Shown here one piece after another: positions 26,007-36,307 of a DNA stretch of 64,000 bases (positions are counted from its first letter, which is position 1; each line of letters opens with the position of its first letter). Position numbers and translations under genes: made by a program. The stretch is from contig NC_135567.1 in NCBI RefSeq assembly GCF_964340395.1, positions 5,114,899 to 5,178,898 on the forward strand. The letters run 5' to 3'. The stretch is from Glandiceps talaboti (taxonomy: Eukaryota; Hemichordata; Enteropneusta; Spengelidae). Under the pieces are notes generated by a model. It did not search any database, was not told the DNA's origin, and saw nothing but the letters and a program-made list of their open reading frames with translations.

Positions 26007-26054
26007 TGTATGTATGTATGTATGTATGTATGTATGTATGTATGTATGTATGTA

Positions 26055-26085
<31 letters not shown>

Positions 26086-26345
26086 ATGTATGTATGTATG
26101 TATGTATGTATGTATGTATGTATGTATGTATGTATATAATAATAATAAATAATAATAATGCACATGTATGTATGTATGTATGTATTTTTGTATGTATGTA
26201 TGTATGTATATAATAATAATAATGAAATATAATAATGTACATGTATGTATGTATGTATGTATGTATGTATGTATGTATGTATGCATGTATGTACATGTAT
26301 GTATGTATGTATGTATGTATGTATGTATGTATGTATGTATGTATG
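25908..26345. repeat. (ATGT)n microsatellite with AATAATAAT interruptions
   Basis: Roughly 440 bp of TATG/ATGT units, broken at 26057-26068 by GTGTGTGT and at 26134-26160 and 26210-26238 by (AAT)n runs. All long readings through it, on either strand, are artefacts. Confidence 0.97.
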
Positions 26346-26392
26346 CAAGAATGATTGAACAAACAAACGGACGAATTAACGAACAAAGAAAT

Positions 26393-26572
26393 GAATGAGT
26401 GGATGGATGAATGAATGAATGAATGGATGAGTGAACGAACAAATTAATTAATTAATGGATGGATGGATGGAATGATGGATGGATGAATGAATGAATGAAT
26501 GAGTAAATGAACGAACAAATTAATTGATTAAATAATTAATTAATGGATGGCTGAATGAATGAATGAATGAAC
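26393..26572. repeat. (ATGA)n/(ATGG)n/(TTAA)n degenerate tetranucleotide region
   Basis: GAATGAATGAATGAATGGAT and GGATGGATGGAATGATGGAT blocks, with AATTAATTAATTAATGGATG occurring twice. This is a two-fold duplicated patchwork inside the foldback element. Confidence 0.85.
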
Positions 26573-27106
26573 TTTATAATTCTTAGCGGAGTTTCGTTAT
26601 ATTTTGCAAGTTGCTGGGTATACTTTGCAATTCGACAGAATATAATCGAAAATTTGTGTTCGCATGACATTTACATGGAATTTGTGAGATTCGCCGCCAC
26701 TGAATGAATTGATTTGACTTATACCATCAATGTTTGAGTACAGTAGCCTCCTTTCATATCATTATAGTGATTTTATATTTTTCATCAAGCTATTCAATTT
26801 AGTGGCGTTTTCGAGGATGTGCATGATTTAGTGAGCTGTGTACTATAGGTAGAAGTTCATCATTTTAAATCTGATAGAGAAGGGATTTCAGGGATAGTTG
26901 ACCAGTAGAGCCGGGAATGAGTTAATGAGTTCTGAGTTAGATGAATATCGAAATATCGAAATCTTATCTCCATTTCAATTAAATCCATTATTTTGTATAT
27001 TTCAATTTTGAACTTCTTGATTGTTTTATAATAGCACAGCCAATATATAACAATACAACTTTTTGTATATTTACAGAGAGGCTTGTACCAATTACGAATA
27101 CATTTG

Positions 27107-27692
27107 TAATAAAGTAGTTGAAAACTTGTAATGAAATTGCCGACATTATTAATAAACTGACGACATTTGTCATAAAATTGTCGACATTTGTAATAAACTA
27201 ACGACATTTGTAATAAAATTGCCGACATCTGTAATAAACTAACGACATTTGTAATAAAATTGCCAACATTTGTAATACAATTGCCGACATTTGTAATAAA
27301 CTAACGACATTTGTAATAAAATTAATGATATTTGTAATAAACTAACGACATTTGTAATAAAATTGACTTTTGTAATAAAATGGCTGATATTTGTAATAAA
27401 CTAACGACATTTGTAATAAAATTGCCTACATTTGTAATACAATTGCCGACATTTGTAATAAACTATCGACAATTGTAATAAAATTGCCGACATTTGTAAT
27501 AAACTAACAACATTTGCAATAAAATTGACGACATTTGTAATAAACTAATGACGTTTATAATAAAATTGACATTTATTATAAAATGGCCAATATTTGTAAT
27601 AAACTAATGCATTTGCAATAAAATTAACGACATTGCCGACATTTGTAATACAATTGCCGACATTTGTAACAATATTTGATGTAAAACTGACA
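27107..27692. repeat. Internal block of CGACATTTGTAATAAA repeats
   Basis: About 25-28 units of roughly 20 bp, alternating TTGCCGACATTTGTAATAAA and CTAACGACATTTGTAATAAA, so the higher-order period is about 40 bp. Orientation is the same as the left end of the foldback element. The plus strand uses the same motif that builds the element's termini. Confidence 0.93.
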
Positions 27693-28525
27693 ATAACATT
27701 TGCAATCAATGCCTCATCATCACCAATCCTAGGTTTCACCACCTGAATCTAAGAAACTTTATTAAAGTTCCCTGTGTAATAACTTATTCTACAAGTTAAG
27801 CCAGGGAAGTTTTGCGCAGGTATTTAGCACCAAAATGGATACAGAACTATATTGTTATGTATTTAATTCTATGATTCAAATCCAAAATTCTTTCTTTATA
27901 TATCAGTGTTTATCGTTGGTTGGCCTGTCATAGGCTTGTGTTAATAAAACCATCAGACAAATATTGGCAAGCGATTAGGTTTCTTTTTATACATAAGTAC
28001 AATTAGTTCACAGACCAACTTTTTTGAAGCCAGTAAATACATTAGAGGACATCAAGTAGACCTAAGAACTCAGTTACGTATGTCACCCGAACATATCTGG
28101 TACTAGGTAGTATCTGTAACATTGGTATAGTGGCATTACTCTTGCATATACAGTGAAGTTGCTTCGGTTTATTAGAGAACTTTAGGTATAATCGAAACTG
28201 GAAACTGGTGTGTGTGCTCTAGACTTTGGTGAGATATAGCGATATACAGTATCCATAACACCAAGTGTCCGTAATGTATGATGTCTGAAATATTCGCCTT
28301 TATGCATATTAATATTTTCACACTCACGGACAAGAATATGTCGATGTAGACTTATTGATATACTAACTAACTTGTTTTTAAAAATTACCGATAACAATTA
28401 CTGCCCAAGCCATTACGAAGCTTTCAATTTTTGCCCCAAATGAACCATAAAATAAATATTGTATTGGTTGTGAAATCGCCGTTTCTAAGTTTTCTAGAAA
28501 AATCAGTTTGTTGGTAGTCAACAAA

Positions 28526-28900
28526 CCAACCAACCAACCAAACAACCAACCAATACTTGTCCGCAATGATTAAAATATATACATTCGTTCATACAAGCAT
28601 GAAGTGTTGATCAAGTATATTCACTCATCACTCAGAAGCCTTCACAATTACAAACAACTCTTGCATTCGCCGCTTGTACACTCGAGGAATTAGCATTCAA
28701 GAACTAGATAAATTCAGGTTAGGAAACAGATTGAAATTACTTTTTATCTACCCTCCATCCGCCAGGCCGACAGTCAGTCAGTCAGTCAGTCAGTCAGTCA
28801 GTCAGTCAGTCAGTCAGTTAGTCAGTCAGTCAATTAACAACTCGTCCGCCAATGATTGAAATTTACATTCGTTCAATAAAGCAAAACGTGTTGATCAAGT
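28526..28900. repeat. CAAC and CAGT microsatellites within a diverged duplication
   Basis: Positions 28551-28615 (TTGTCCGCAATGATTAAAAT, then TGTTGATCAAGT) are echoed at 28843-28902 (CGTCCGCCAATGATTGAAAT, then GTTGATCAAGTGG). Between them lies (CAGT)n at 28769-28832; before them is an ACCAACCAACC run. Confidence 0.8.
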
Positions 28901-29046
28901 GGTGGAATTATGATTTGAACTGATGAGTTGGTACATGAGGGGTAAAATAGTACTGCTTGGTAGATATTGTAGGTACTGGTAGGTAAGTAAGTAGATAGGT
29001 AGATAAGTAGACTTATCATAGACTGATTGCATCATTGCATCATTGA

Positions 29047-29106
29047 TTGGCTGGTTGGTTGGTTGGTTGGTTGGTTGGTTGGTTGGTTGGTTGGTTGGTT
29101 GGTTGG

Positions 29107-29157
<51 letters not shown>

Positions 29158-29162
29158 ATTGA
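29047..29162. repeat. (GGTT)n(GATT)n microsatellite
   Basis: About 14 GGTT units running into about 14 GATT units, inside the foldback element. Confidence 0.95.
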
Positions 29163-29305
29163 CGAAGACTCAAAGGCCAAGTGGCCTAAGAATGATATAA
29201 TTGTTGTAAATTGATTCTAGGAAACCTTTAATGATGATATTTTATATCCATTCTAAGTTTTGAATGAGTAACTCCATTTCTCTGAAAGTCAGAGAGGTAC
29301 TCCCT

Positions 29306-29525
29306 TAACCTATTTTTATTACAAATTTCGGCAGGTTTATTACACTTTTTTTCTGAAATTTATTACAAATATCGGCTATTTTTATTACAATTGTCGTTCA
29401 CAGAATGTATTACAAATGTCGTCAGTTTATTACAAATATCGGCAACTTATTACAAATGTCGGCAATTGTATTACAAATTTCAGTTTATTACAAATTTCGG
29501 CAATTATTACAAATGTCGGTTGTAC
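29306..29525. repeat. Right inverted end of the foldback element
   Basis: Contains TTATTACAAATRTCGGC units, the inverse of the left end, and finishes GTCGGTTGTAC before the ACAGCCTT flank. Confidence 0.85.
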
Positions 29526-29934
29526 ACAGCCTTCAAATGTTGGTTATCCTAGTAATTTTTAATGAGACTAGTAACTTTTACACAAGTCTTTCGAATAACC
29601 CGTTCATGTAGACATTCACTCAGTGCATGTAGGGAGGACTGTTCACATTATGTCCGCCTACTGTTGGACTCACTGTATACGGTTAGAAAATATTGTTGCT
29701 TCAAGGGAATGGCCCTATAAACAGGACATTCATTCAAAGTGACAAGTCTGGTATAAGACAGAGTATTAGTATATTAGTTGCCGACCAGCGTTAAATACAC
29801 GTTTATAGGGAACATGCTTGACTACAGAACATATGGATCATCATAATGGAGTATTCATGAATATGTCTTACTAAGCTGACATAACCCTTTCATAGCCCTA
29901 CGAAACCCAAACTTTATAATTCACGTCATCACAC

Positions 29935-30325
29935 CACTTTAGGCAACGTTTCCTGACAAGAAACAACAATTTTCTTTTGTGTGGCCACCATATCTAATTA
30001 CGGAAAATATGCCAATGAAAGTTAAATCGATAATATTTTTAGAACAGATGCGCTTTGGTATCGCAATTGTATGTACCAAGTTATAATGGATCTGAAGTGT
30101 GCACTCTTGAGATATAGCCTAATTACCGTAAACCATTAATTACGTAAATTGCTCATTAATATTCATGGTGAGTTTACCAAAACCTAATCAGTTCTTGCCC
30201 TTACCCTACGGAACCCGTGTGCCAATTTCGTTTGATTTGAGCTAGCCAATTTGGAGAAAACGATGACACAGACACACACACACACACAGACACACACACA
30301 GACAAACAGACTTTTCACCACCTTA
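29935..30325 (-). repeat. Dispersed repeat, 'taggctatatct' family, minus copy
   Basis: The reverse complement aligns with 33425-33870. Shared blocks are CACACCACTTTAGGCAACRT (as TTGTCTAAAGTGGTGTGATG in the other copy), GATATAGCCTAATTACCG, TTCGTTTGATTTGAGC and GAGAAAACGATGACACAGAC. It ends in a CA/GACA run and CACCTTACGGAAGG. Confidence 0.83.
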
Positions 30326-30354
30326 CGGAAGGAAAAAAATGAAATTGTCATGAA

Positions 30355-30618
30355 TTACAAGTTAGTGTTGTGAGACGAAAAACGATGGTTCAACACTAGA
30401 GAACTTGAATTATACAATGAGTTACTTGTAGACGAACGAATAACATCATGAGATATGCCTTGGCGCTGATCACCTGACTTACGAGTAATACACGAATCTT
30501 TATCAATCTGATCCGTTGATTTTGACTGACTGGACGGACTTTTATCACACTGACGACACAATGAACTCATACTCTCCATAACCTGATAAGCAGAAGAATC
30601 TTCATCACGATAAGACAT
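30355..30618 (-). CDS. Ser-rich ORF, possible terminal exon, function unknown
   Basis: An 87-codon reading from MSYRDEDSSAYQVMESMSSL to FSSHNTNL, then TAA. A possible splice acceptor (CAATAATCAG) lies 9 bases upstream and the frame stays open through it, so it could be a 3'-terminal exon. The composition is Ser/Asp/Gln-rich with one CRQC pair, and suggests a disordered tail. I do not recognise a family. It lies between a repeat copy and a tandem array, so a chance ORF is possible. Confidence 0.3.
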   Translation of the reverse strand: MSYRDEDSSAYQVMESMSSLCRQCDKSPSSQSKSTDQIDKDSCITRKSGDQRQGISHDVIRSSTSNSLYNSSSLVLNHRFSSHNTNL

Positions 30619-30639
30619 TGATATTAGCTGATTATTGTG

Positions 30640-31150
30640 TGGGCTATGTATAACAGAGTTTAATATAACTTTTTAGTTGAATACAAGCGTCATGTGTATG
30701 GAAGTATAGATTTACCAAGACATTTACACCTTTCTCTTGTGATAATGTATATTGTTTGGAAGTGCCAAACTTAGTACTCGGGGAGGGGGAGGGGGATACT
30801 ATTTTACATGTACTAGGTCAGGTCTCAGCATGGATGTTGCAGTGAATATGGACTATGTATAACAGTGTTATAGATTATATTAGTATAGATTTACAAAACA
30901 ATACTTTCTATTCTGAATAAGAAATTTGGAAGTGTCAAACTTAGTTCTCTTGGTTGGGATACTATATTACAAGTATCAGCATGGATGTTGCAGCGAATAT
31001 GGGCTATGTATGACAGAGTTATCTAGATTCCACAAAGATACAACTTTCTATCAGAATTTGGAAATGTCAAACTTGGTACTCTAAGGGGATACTATTTTAC
31101 AGGTCTCAGCATGGATGTTGCAGTGAATATGATGGTAAGCAGGCTATGTG
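30640..31150 (+). repeat. Diverged tandem array, about three to four units
   Basis: Units of 130-190 bp share GGGCTATGTATAACAGAGTT, TTTGGAAGTGCCAAACTTAG, GGGATACTATTTTACA and TCAGCATGGATGTTGCAGTG. The last unit continues as the left arm of the inverted repeat around the RNase H1-like fragment. Confidence 0.85.
31054..31122. repeat. Left arm of a 69-bp inverted repeat
   Basis: GAATTTGGAAATGTCAAACT through ATGGATGTTGCA. Its complement stands at 31579-31647 with only a few differences. Confidence 0.9.
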
Positions 31151-31319
31151 TGGGGTTTCGGCAAAACAGCTGGTTAACACTTCCGAGAGGACGAAATTTT
31201 ACAGCCTTGGACGATAAATGTGTACGCATGCGCATAAGCTTTACCCGGAAACTATTTTACACGGACTAAATATTTCGTTAGACCGGCACTGTGTCTGACG
31301 AATTGGCTGGTATTAAAAT

Positions 31320-31579
31320 CAAAATAATTACACAGAAAAACGTCTGCTTCTTTCTTAGTGTTGAATCCCTTATACCAAGCACCAGAAAAACCATCTAATA
31401 GTATGTACTAATTTGTAACATTCATCCCAATCCGCAAAGACACCAGTTTTTCTAACAACTGTAACAGCGTAATAGTTTTTACACTTCTTAGCTTGCTTGC
31501 GTTTAGCTTTGACAGTGACGCCTCTGGTCACATAGCCACCTTTGTTCACATGTTCAATATCGAAATCCTCAAAGTCCAT
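31320..31579 (-). pseudogene. RNase H1-type hybrid-binding domain, frameshifted
   Basis: The minus-strand reading starts MDFEDFDIEHVNKGG, then a basic linker KAKRKQAKKCK, then YYAVTVVRKTGVFADWDECY. This matches the RNA:DNA hybrid-binding domain (caulimovirus VI / RNase H1 N-terminal fold), whose hallmark is a Y/FYAV start, a G-x-Y/F strand and a W-x-E/D-C helix. After KLV the frame is lost. In another frame the rest of the domain continues as DGFSGAWYKGFNTKKEADVF. Ten bases at 31396-31405 account exactly for the shift. Such domains bind RNA-DNA hybrids and occur in RNase H1 and mobile elements. The start codon abuts the inverted repeat arm at 31579-31647. It is probably dead or mis-assembled. 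Confidence 0.72.
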
Positions 31580-31647
31580 GCAACTTCCATGCTGAGACCT
31601 GTAAAATAGTATCCCCCTAGAGTGTCAAGTTTGACATTTCCAAATTC
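31579..31647. repeat. Right arm of a 69-bp inverted repeat
   Basis: Reverse complement of 31054-31122, ending at the first codon of the RNase H1-like reading. Together the arms enclose 456 bp. Confidence 0.9.
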
Positions 31648-31654
31648 AAATAAT

Positions 31655-31736
31655 TTGCATAATTAATTCATTTTTGTAATTAGGCTATATCTTAAGAATG
31701 CATACTTCAATTTCAATATAAGCTAGTGCATTTTGA
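31655..31736 (+). repeat. Fragment of the 'taggctatatct' family
   Basis: TAATTAGGCTATATCTTAAG followed by AATGCATACTTCAATTTCAA, matching 33638-33700. Confidence 0.75.
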
Positions 31737-32218
31737 AACTCTGAGTCAGTGGCATTCAAAGTCTCACCAAAGGAAAATAAATACAACATCCGAACATTGC
31801 AGCAGGGTGATACAATAAGGTACCGTCCAAGGACTGTCATCAATTGTATATAGGAGAATCAGTTATCAATTCAAAACAGGGATCGAGGAACATCACAAAT
31901 ATTGGAGGGACAATACTTTAGCATTCGTTAACAATTTTCCCAAAATATAATAGCAAACAACATCAAATGCAACCATCTCAAAATCAACAGAGACAGGGAT
32001 GTTGAACTATTGACATCTACGATCAGCTGATCATACCGCCACCTAGTGGTCAGTTGTTACTATGGAATTTGTCATTATGATGTGGATCGTCGGCCAAGAA
32101 AGATACAAATCATTGACCTTCCTGTGTGTCATACCCTGTGCAAGTGTTTTTGATCTACTGAGTTGATAACCATTTTTAGTCAGTCCAGTTTAAAATTTTG
32201 TATTGCAATTTCACTATA
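31737..32218 (+). repeat. Dispersed repeat C, copy 2
   Basis: Direct-orientation partner of 24829-25290. It carries a small extra segment near 31870 (CAAAACAGGGATCGAGGAAC) absent from copy 1. Confidence 0.88.
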
Positions 32219-33424
32219 TTACAGTGGCCCACAAATAACGACACAGAAATCATTACACAAAAACTTTCAACACACAAACTTACAAAATTTCATCAAAACT
32301 GTAATTTCGACAACAAAACATTATTTCCATACACACATTTTAATTTGAAACAACGCAAAATGAAACTGAACGTGCAAAACTCAATTCGAAACACCACAAA
32401 GTAAAACTTAATTTGAAAACAACACAATAGATAAACCTGGGAAGGCGAAAATCTCAATTTGAAAGCAACATGAACTTATCCTGTGGTAGCACAAAACTCA
32501 ATTTGAAAACAACATATACTTAATCTGTGGACGTGTAACAACTAAACAAAGGCAATGGCAAAACATAAAAACCCACAGCAAATTAAAAACCCAAGACAGA
32601 AGTAGAATCTGGTGGCGAAAATGCAACATGTACAAATGGCGTCACATGGGTGTTTATTATTGGTGCACAACGGTTGTCTTAATTTTCTTTAATATCAAGA
32701 CTAAGATTATGTACATGTAGTAAGAGTAAGCTCATAGTGAATGTATTGAATAAAGTTTGATTCAAGTATTCTTACTTCAGAGGTTTTACAAGTGATGAAA
32801 TTTACAATTTCATGTCAAAGTGTTATAACATTCGATCACCACATCAGAACATGCTTCGTCATATAATTTGCAATACAATGTATTACCAGTAACATGGTTG
32901 TAATAAGGCATGATATTGTTTGTGGCAATTCAGATGCCTTGTATTATATATTACAGAATATAAATGTTGTGTAAAAACCTTATTCTACCAGTTCCACATG
33001 ATGACTACGTATACATGTACAATGTATATCAACACAGACACCCTGTAAGTTGAGGCTTACAATGAGATGATATGACAGCAATACCCCTCCAAATGAAAGT
33101 TTTGCATGTACAAAGAAAACACAGTATGTTTTACATAAAAATGGGTACATCAAATGAATCAAAAGTATCTATGTCCTGGGTCAACAGTGGGGCTAACTAT
33201 TATTGACAATTTGGGGCTGATGTGATATTTTCTTGGTGGGAAGGGGGATTGGGGGTGAGGGGTGAACAAATGTGATGTCATAAAAATTGATAATTGTTAG
33301 TTAATTCAACTTGACCTTTCAGGTTTCTATTAAGCCTTGTGATAGACTCTATCACAAAATGAGACACACAAATGCTTCTAAACGTCTAAAATGCTAACAC
33401 ATCGTCTGGCTAAACTTACATGTT
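32219..33424. other. Loose tandem similarity, otherwise nothing recognised
   Basis: From 32340 to 32530 a degenerate unit recurs three to four times (AATTTGAAAACAACA with a variable spacer). The remainder is AT-rich with no exon or known repeat seen. Confidence 0.5.
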
Positions 33425-33870
33425 TTTCTTCCGCAAGGACGAAATATATTAGTGGATGGAAGTGTGTGTGTGTGTGTCTGTCTGTCTGTCTGTGTGTCTG
33501 TTTTCTCCAAAACGGCTGGCTCAATTCAAACGAAATTTTGTATACATGTTCCATAGGGTGATTGCAAGAACTGATTAGGTTTTAGTAAACACTCCATGAA
33601 TATTAATGAACTATTTATGTAATTAATGGTTTTCGGTAATTAGGCTATATCTACAAAATGCACGGTTATCTTTAAAAAATGCACTCTTCAAATTCAATAT
33701 AACTTGATACATAAATTTGCGATTTCAAAGCGCACCTGTCTTGAAAATACTACTAATGTAGCTTGTAGTTTTAGTAAGTTATTGGCATATTTTAGTAGGC
33801 CACTAAAAAGGAAGAAATAGTTTCTTGTCAGGAAATGTTGTCTAAAGTGGTGTGATGATGTGACTTTACA
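33425..33870 (+). repeat. Dispersed repeat, 'taggctatatct' family, plus copy
   Basis: It begins TTCTTCCGCAAGGACGAAAT, passes a TG/TCTG microsatellite (33459-33501), then TTTTCTCCAAAACGGCTGGC, GGTAATTAGGCTATATCTAC and CTAAAGTGGTGTGATGATGT. It is the inverse partner of 29935-30325. Confidence 0.85.
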
Positions 33871-33883
33871 TTCTAAACAAATG

Positions 33884-34072
33884 TTAATCAATATGCTTAT
33901 CATTGCAGTTACTGTTCTTTTTATTTAGTACAGCAAGTGTGTATGTGGGGCAGATGTCATAGGCTAGTTCATGATTAATTTTGGAGTTGTTTTCACTGAT
34001 GGCAATTAATGTAGGGAGAGTTACTTTTGTGTTTTCCCTTTCATCTCCAGACTGAAGTGGCTGGACAAACAT
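33884..34072 (-). CDS. Short ORF of unknown origin
   Basis: A 62-codon reading, MFVQPLQSGDERENTKVTLP to CNDKHID. The composition is protein-like (mixed, no microsatellite) and it ends in a stop 20 bases from the repeat boundary. No domain is recognised. It could be a fragment of a mobile-element protein or a chance ORF. Confidence 0.2.
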   Translation of the reverse strand: MFVQPLQSGDERENTKVTLPTLIAISENNSKINHELAYDICPTYTLAVLNKKNSNCNDKHID

Positions 34073-34375
34073 GACAAAAAATTAACGCGGGAAGGGGGGT
34101 ACTGAAGTGATGGGCGTTGACCAGAAACAATTTTCTCTCTTTTTTGGCCATTAAAACTCATTCTACTGTGAGTGCATTGCTACAACATTCTATAAAGCTT
34201 TACATTACATGTTGTGGTTGGTCAGGAGATCAGTAATAGCAATTTGCAAATAATAATCAATGAGAAAAAATATTATTGCATATCTTTTGTTGTATTCCAA
34301 CAAATGTCTGTAGGAATGACAATCTCAAAACTTTGCCCTTACGGAAGACATTCAGTTTGAATCTGGTATAATACA

Positions 34376-34493
34376 TGTATCCATCCATCCATCCATACCA
34401 TCCATCCATCCATCCATCCATCCATCCATACATACATACATACATACATACATCCATACATACATGCATACATACATACATACATACATACAT

Positions 34494-34526
<33 letters not shown>

Positions 34527-34527
34527 A
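34376..34527. repeat. (CATC)n(CATA)n(GACA)n microsatellite
   Basis: Three tetranucleotide motifs in succession: CATC, CATA (with CATC and CATG variants) and GACA/CAGA. Confidence 0.96.
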
Positions 34528-35340
34528 AGTTGTAAAGTTTAATGTCACTCCAGGAAATGAATATATTGTTATCAACTAGTTACTGGCAAGTTACTTTACG
34601 ATTTCATGTCATATAAATATATCTATTCAACTAATACTCATGTGTGTCTGCTAAGTCTAATAATGCTACATGCAGATCAATTCATGAATATTCATTGTTA
34701 AAGTAATACATATGTATGTATGCCAAGTCCCATAATGCAACACTGTGGACCACTATAGTTTGTTTTGTAGTTTCTTGGTAATCTACAAAATCTATGTGAT
34801 GTGAAATTATGAGTTGACTCTCCAGACCCCAAAGTTTATGGAAGCCCCTTTATATCCTGGAGTGATGTTTCCCTTTCATTTAGCTTAGTTTTCACTGATA
34901 CAAATATATTGCTTGTGTATTGTCATGTTGTCACTTTCTGCTTAACCTGAGTACAAATGTATGCCAAAGACAATCTCAACTGAAATCTATAAATGACCTA
35001 GAGTTCATATATAATAACTTTCAGTGTGTCTCAATACTGTATTGCAAATTTGCATCAAGTCAGACAATGGGTTTTTGTTTTGCGAGATTACACATTATAT
35101 TGTATATTATTTTGTCACATTTCCCATTACAACCCCCTAGACAGAAAAGACTTGATTGTAGCATAAAATATTATACATCTTGACTTCCACAGATTTCCGT
35201 ATCAACCAATTATGCAACATTTACATGTAACTGTATAAATACATATGTAAATTAACGACTCCATCGTTTTTAATGTATTAGATTGTTCTCAATTTTTGGA
35301 TAATATATTTGTAAAACTATGTATCGTCACACGAAAATGT
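34528..35340. other. No feature recognised
   Basis: AT-rich sequence without visible exons, arrays or repeat copies. Confidence 0.4.
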
Positions 35341-35369
35341 ATCCTGTTGCGTTGTAGAATGCTCGAGTG

Positions 35370-35717
35370 TCTGCGGCTGCGGTCTTCGGTCGTGGTGTAT
35401 ATAGCAAATGGTAGGTTTTCATAAGCCAGTTGAGAAAGTGAAGGACGTTCGATGCGTTCCTTGATTTTGCTAACACGGAATTACGATGGGTTGAAAGCTG
35501 GCAAGTATGTGTGTGTGGATATTACTTCGATACATTGAGTGCCCACTTGAGCATTTAGCCAAATGCCCAAAGTGTGAGCGACCTGACTATGATGTATTGG
35601 AGCATTGTCCACTACAAGGAAATCACCAGGTTGGAGTGCAGACGGACCATATTCGTCTACTGTCTCGATGCATTGATTGATGAAGTCGGAATATGTTACT
35701 GAATTTGATGTTCCCAA
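35370..35717 (-). pseudogene. Dead DDE transposase fragment (Tc1/IS630-like endonuclease fold)
   Basis: The minus-strand reading has GDFLVVDNAPIHHSQVAHTL, then LNAQ and THTYLPAFNPS. This is the catalytic-core signature of DDE_3 transposases: LVxDNAxIH carries the second acidic residue, and YLPxxxPxxNPIE precedes the third. Here the codon after NPS is TAA, where the catalytic Glu region should continue. Past it, the same frame plus one base continues FRVSKIKERIERPSLSQLAY, matching the usual VFSKIK stretch. The stop and frame loss mean no active enzyme. No inverted ends of the element were identified. Confidence 0.8.
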
Positions 35718-36094
35718 TGCATGCCATCAAGTGGCTAAGTTATTCTTTAATATTCACTTCAATAAAGGAATTAGAAATAAGGGTAATTACCAAATTTGAT
35801 TTCCATCCTTCAATTAATGATCTATGTTTTTGTATTGTTTCTAATTTTCTACTGTCACTACAAATCAGTAAACTGGTGTTTTTAAGCATATGGGCGATTT
35901 TATCTGGCCAAATGGAATTACACCTTCAATGTTAATTTGAATATTCTGGAAAAGGGTAATGTCGAAGACATTCTATTGGAAAGTAATACAAAATAGAAAC
36001 AAGCAGTCATCGGACATGACTCAGTCCTGCAATGGATGTTTTCAGAGAATTGCCACAAGTCATGGTAGTGTGATATATTAGATTGTATGAAATA

Positions 36095-36290
36095 TAGTGA
36101 CAATGGCATTGTAGGACAACTGTATAGTTGATTGAATATTTGCATACATTTTTTTGAATGTTTATTTATTTGCCTATTAATCCCTGTTGTTATCTTTCAA
36201 ATATAAGTTATCATTTGGCTGTTGTTATGGGTGTGGTCTAGTTGCTAGGCACATTTACATACATTTTTTGAATGTTATTCAATATATACT
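36095..36290 (+). repeat. Dispersed repeat, GTTGCTATGG family, truncated copy
   Basis: The head CAATGGCATTGTAGGACAAC is joined directly to two core units (the second with GGCTGTTGTTATGGGTGTGG). The copy ends before any tail sequence. Confidence 0.8.
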
Positions 36291-36307
36291 ATGTATGTAC
36301 ATCATCC

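Larger units (their letters stand above)
25552..29525. mobile_element. Foldback-like DNA transposon, about 4 kb, non-autonomous
   Basis: The ends are long inverted repeats. The left end begins GTACAACCGACATTCGTGAT and the right end finishes with its near-perfect complement, AATGTCGGTTGTAC. Inverted similarity extends about 230 bp inward, in the same order of blocks (for example GAACGACAAATGTAATAAAA, then TTTCAGAAAAAATATGTAAT). The exact 8-bp sequence ACAGCCTT lies directly outside both ends (25544-25551 and 29526-29533), as expected of a target-site duplication. The ends are built from short repeats of the type CGACATTTGTAATAAA, and a 580-bp block of the same repeat lies internally. No transposase reading is visible inside. 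An 8-bp duplication fits hAT- or P-like transposases, and FB/Galileo elements share this architecture. Superfamily is inference. Confidence 0.85.

Noticed and set aside
25826-26442. ORFs of up to 186 codons rich in Tyr/Ile/His/Thr or Met/Tyr/Val/Cys
   Set aside because: Readings of an ATGT tetranucleotide array, open because no frame of the repeat contains a stop.
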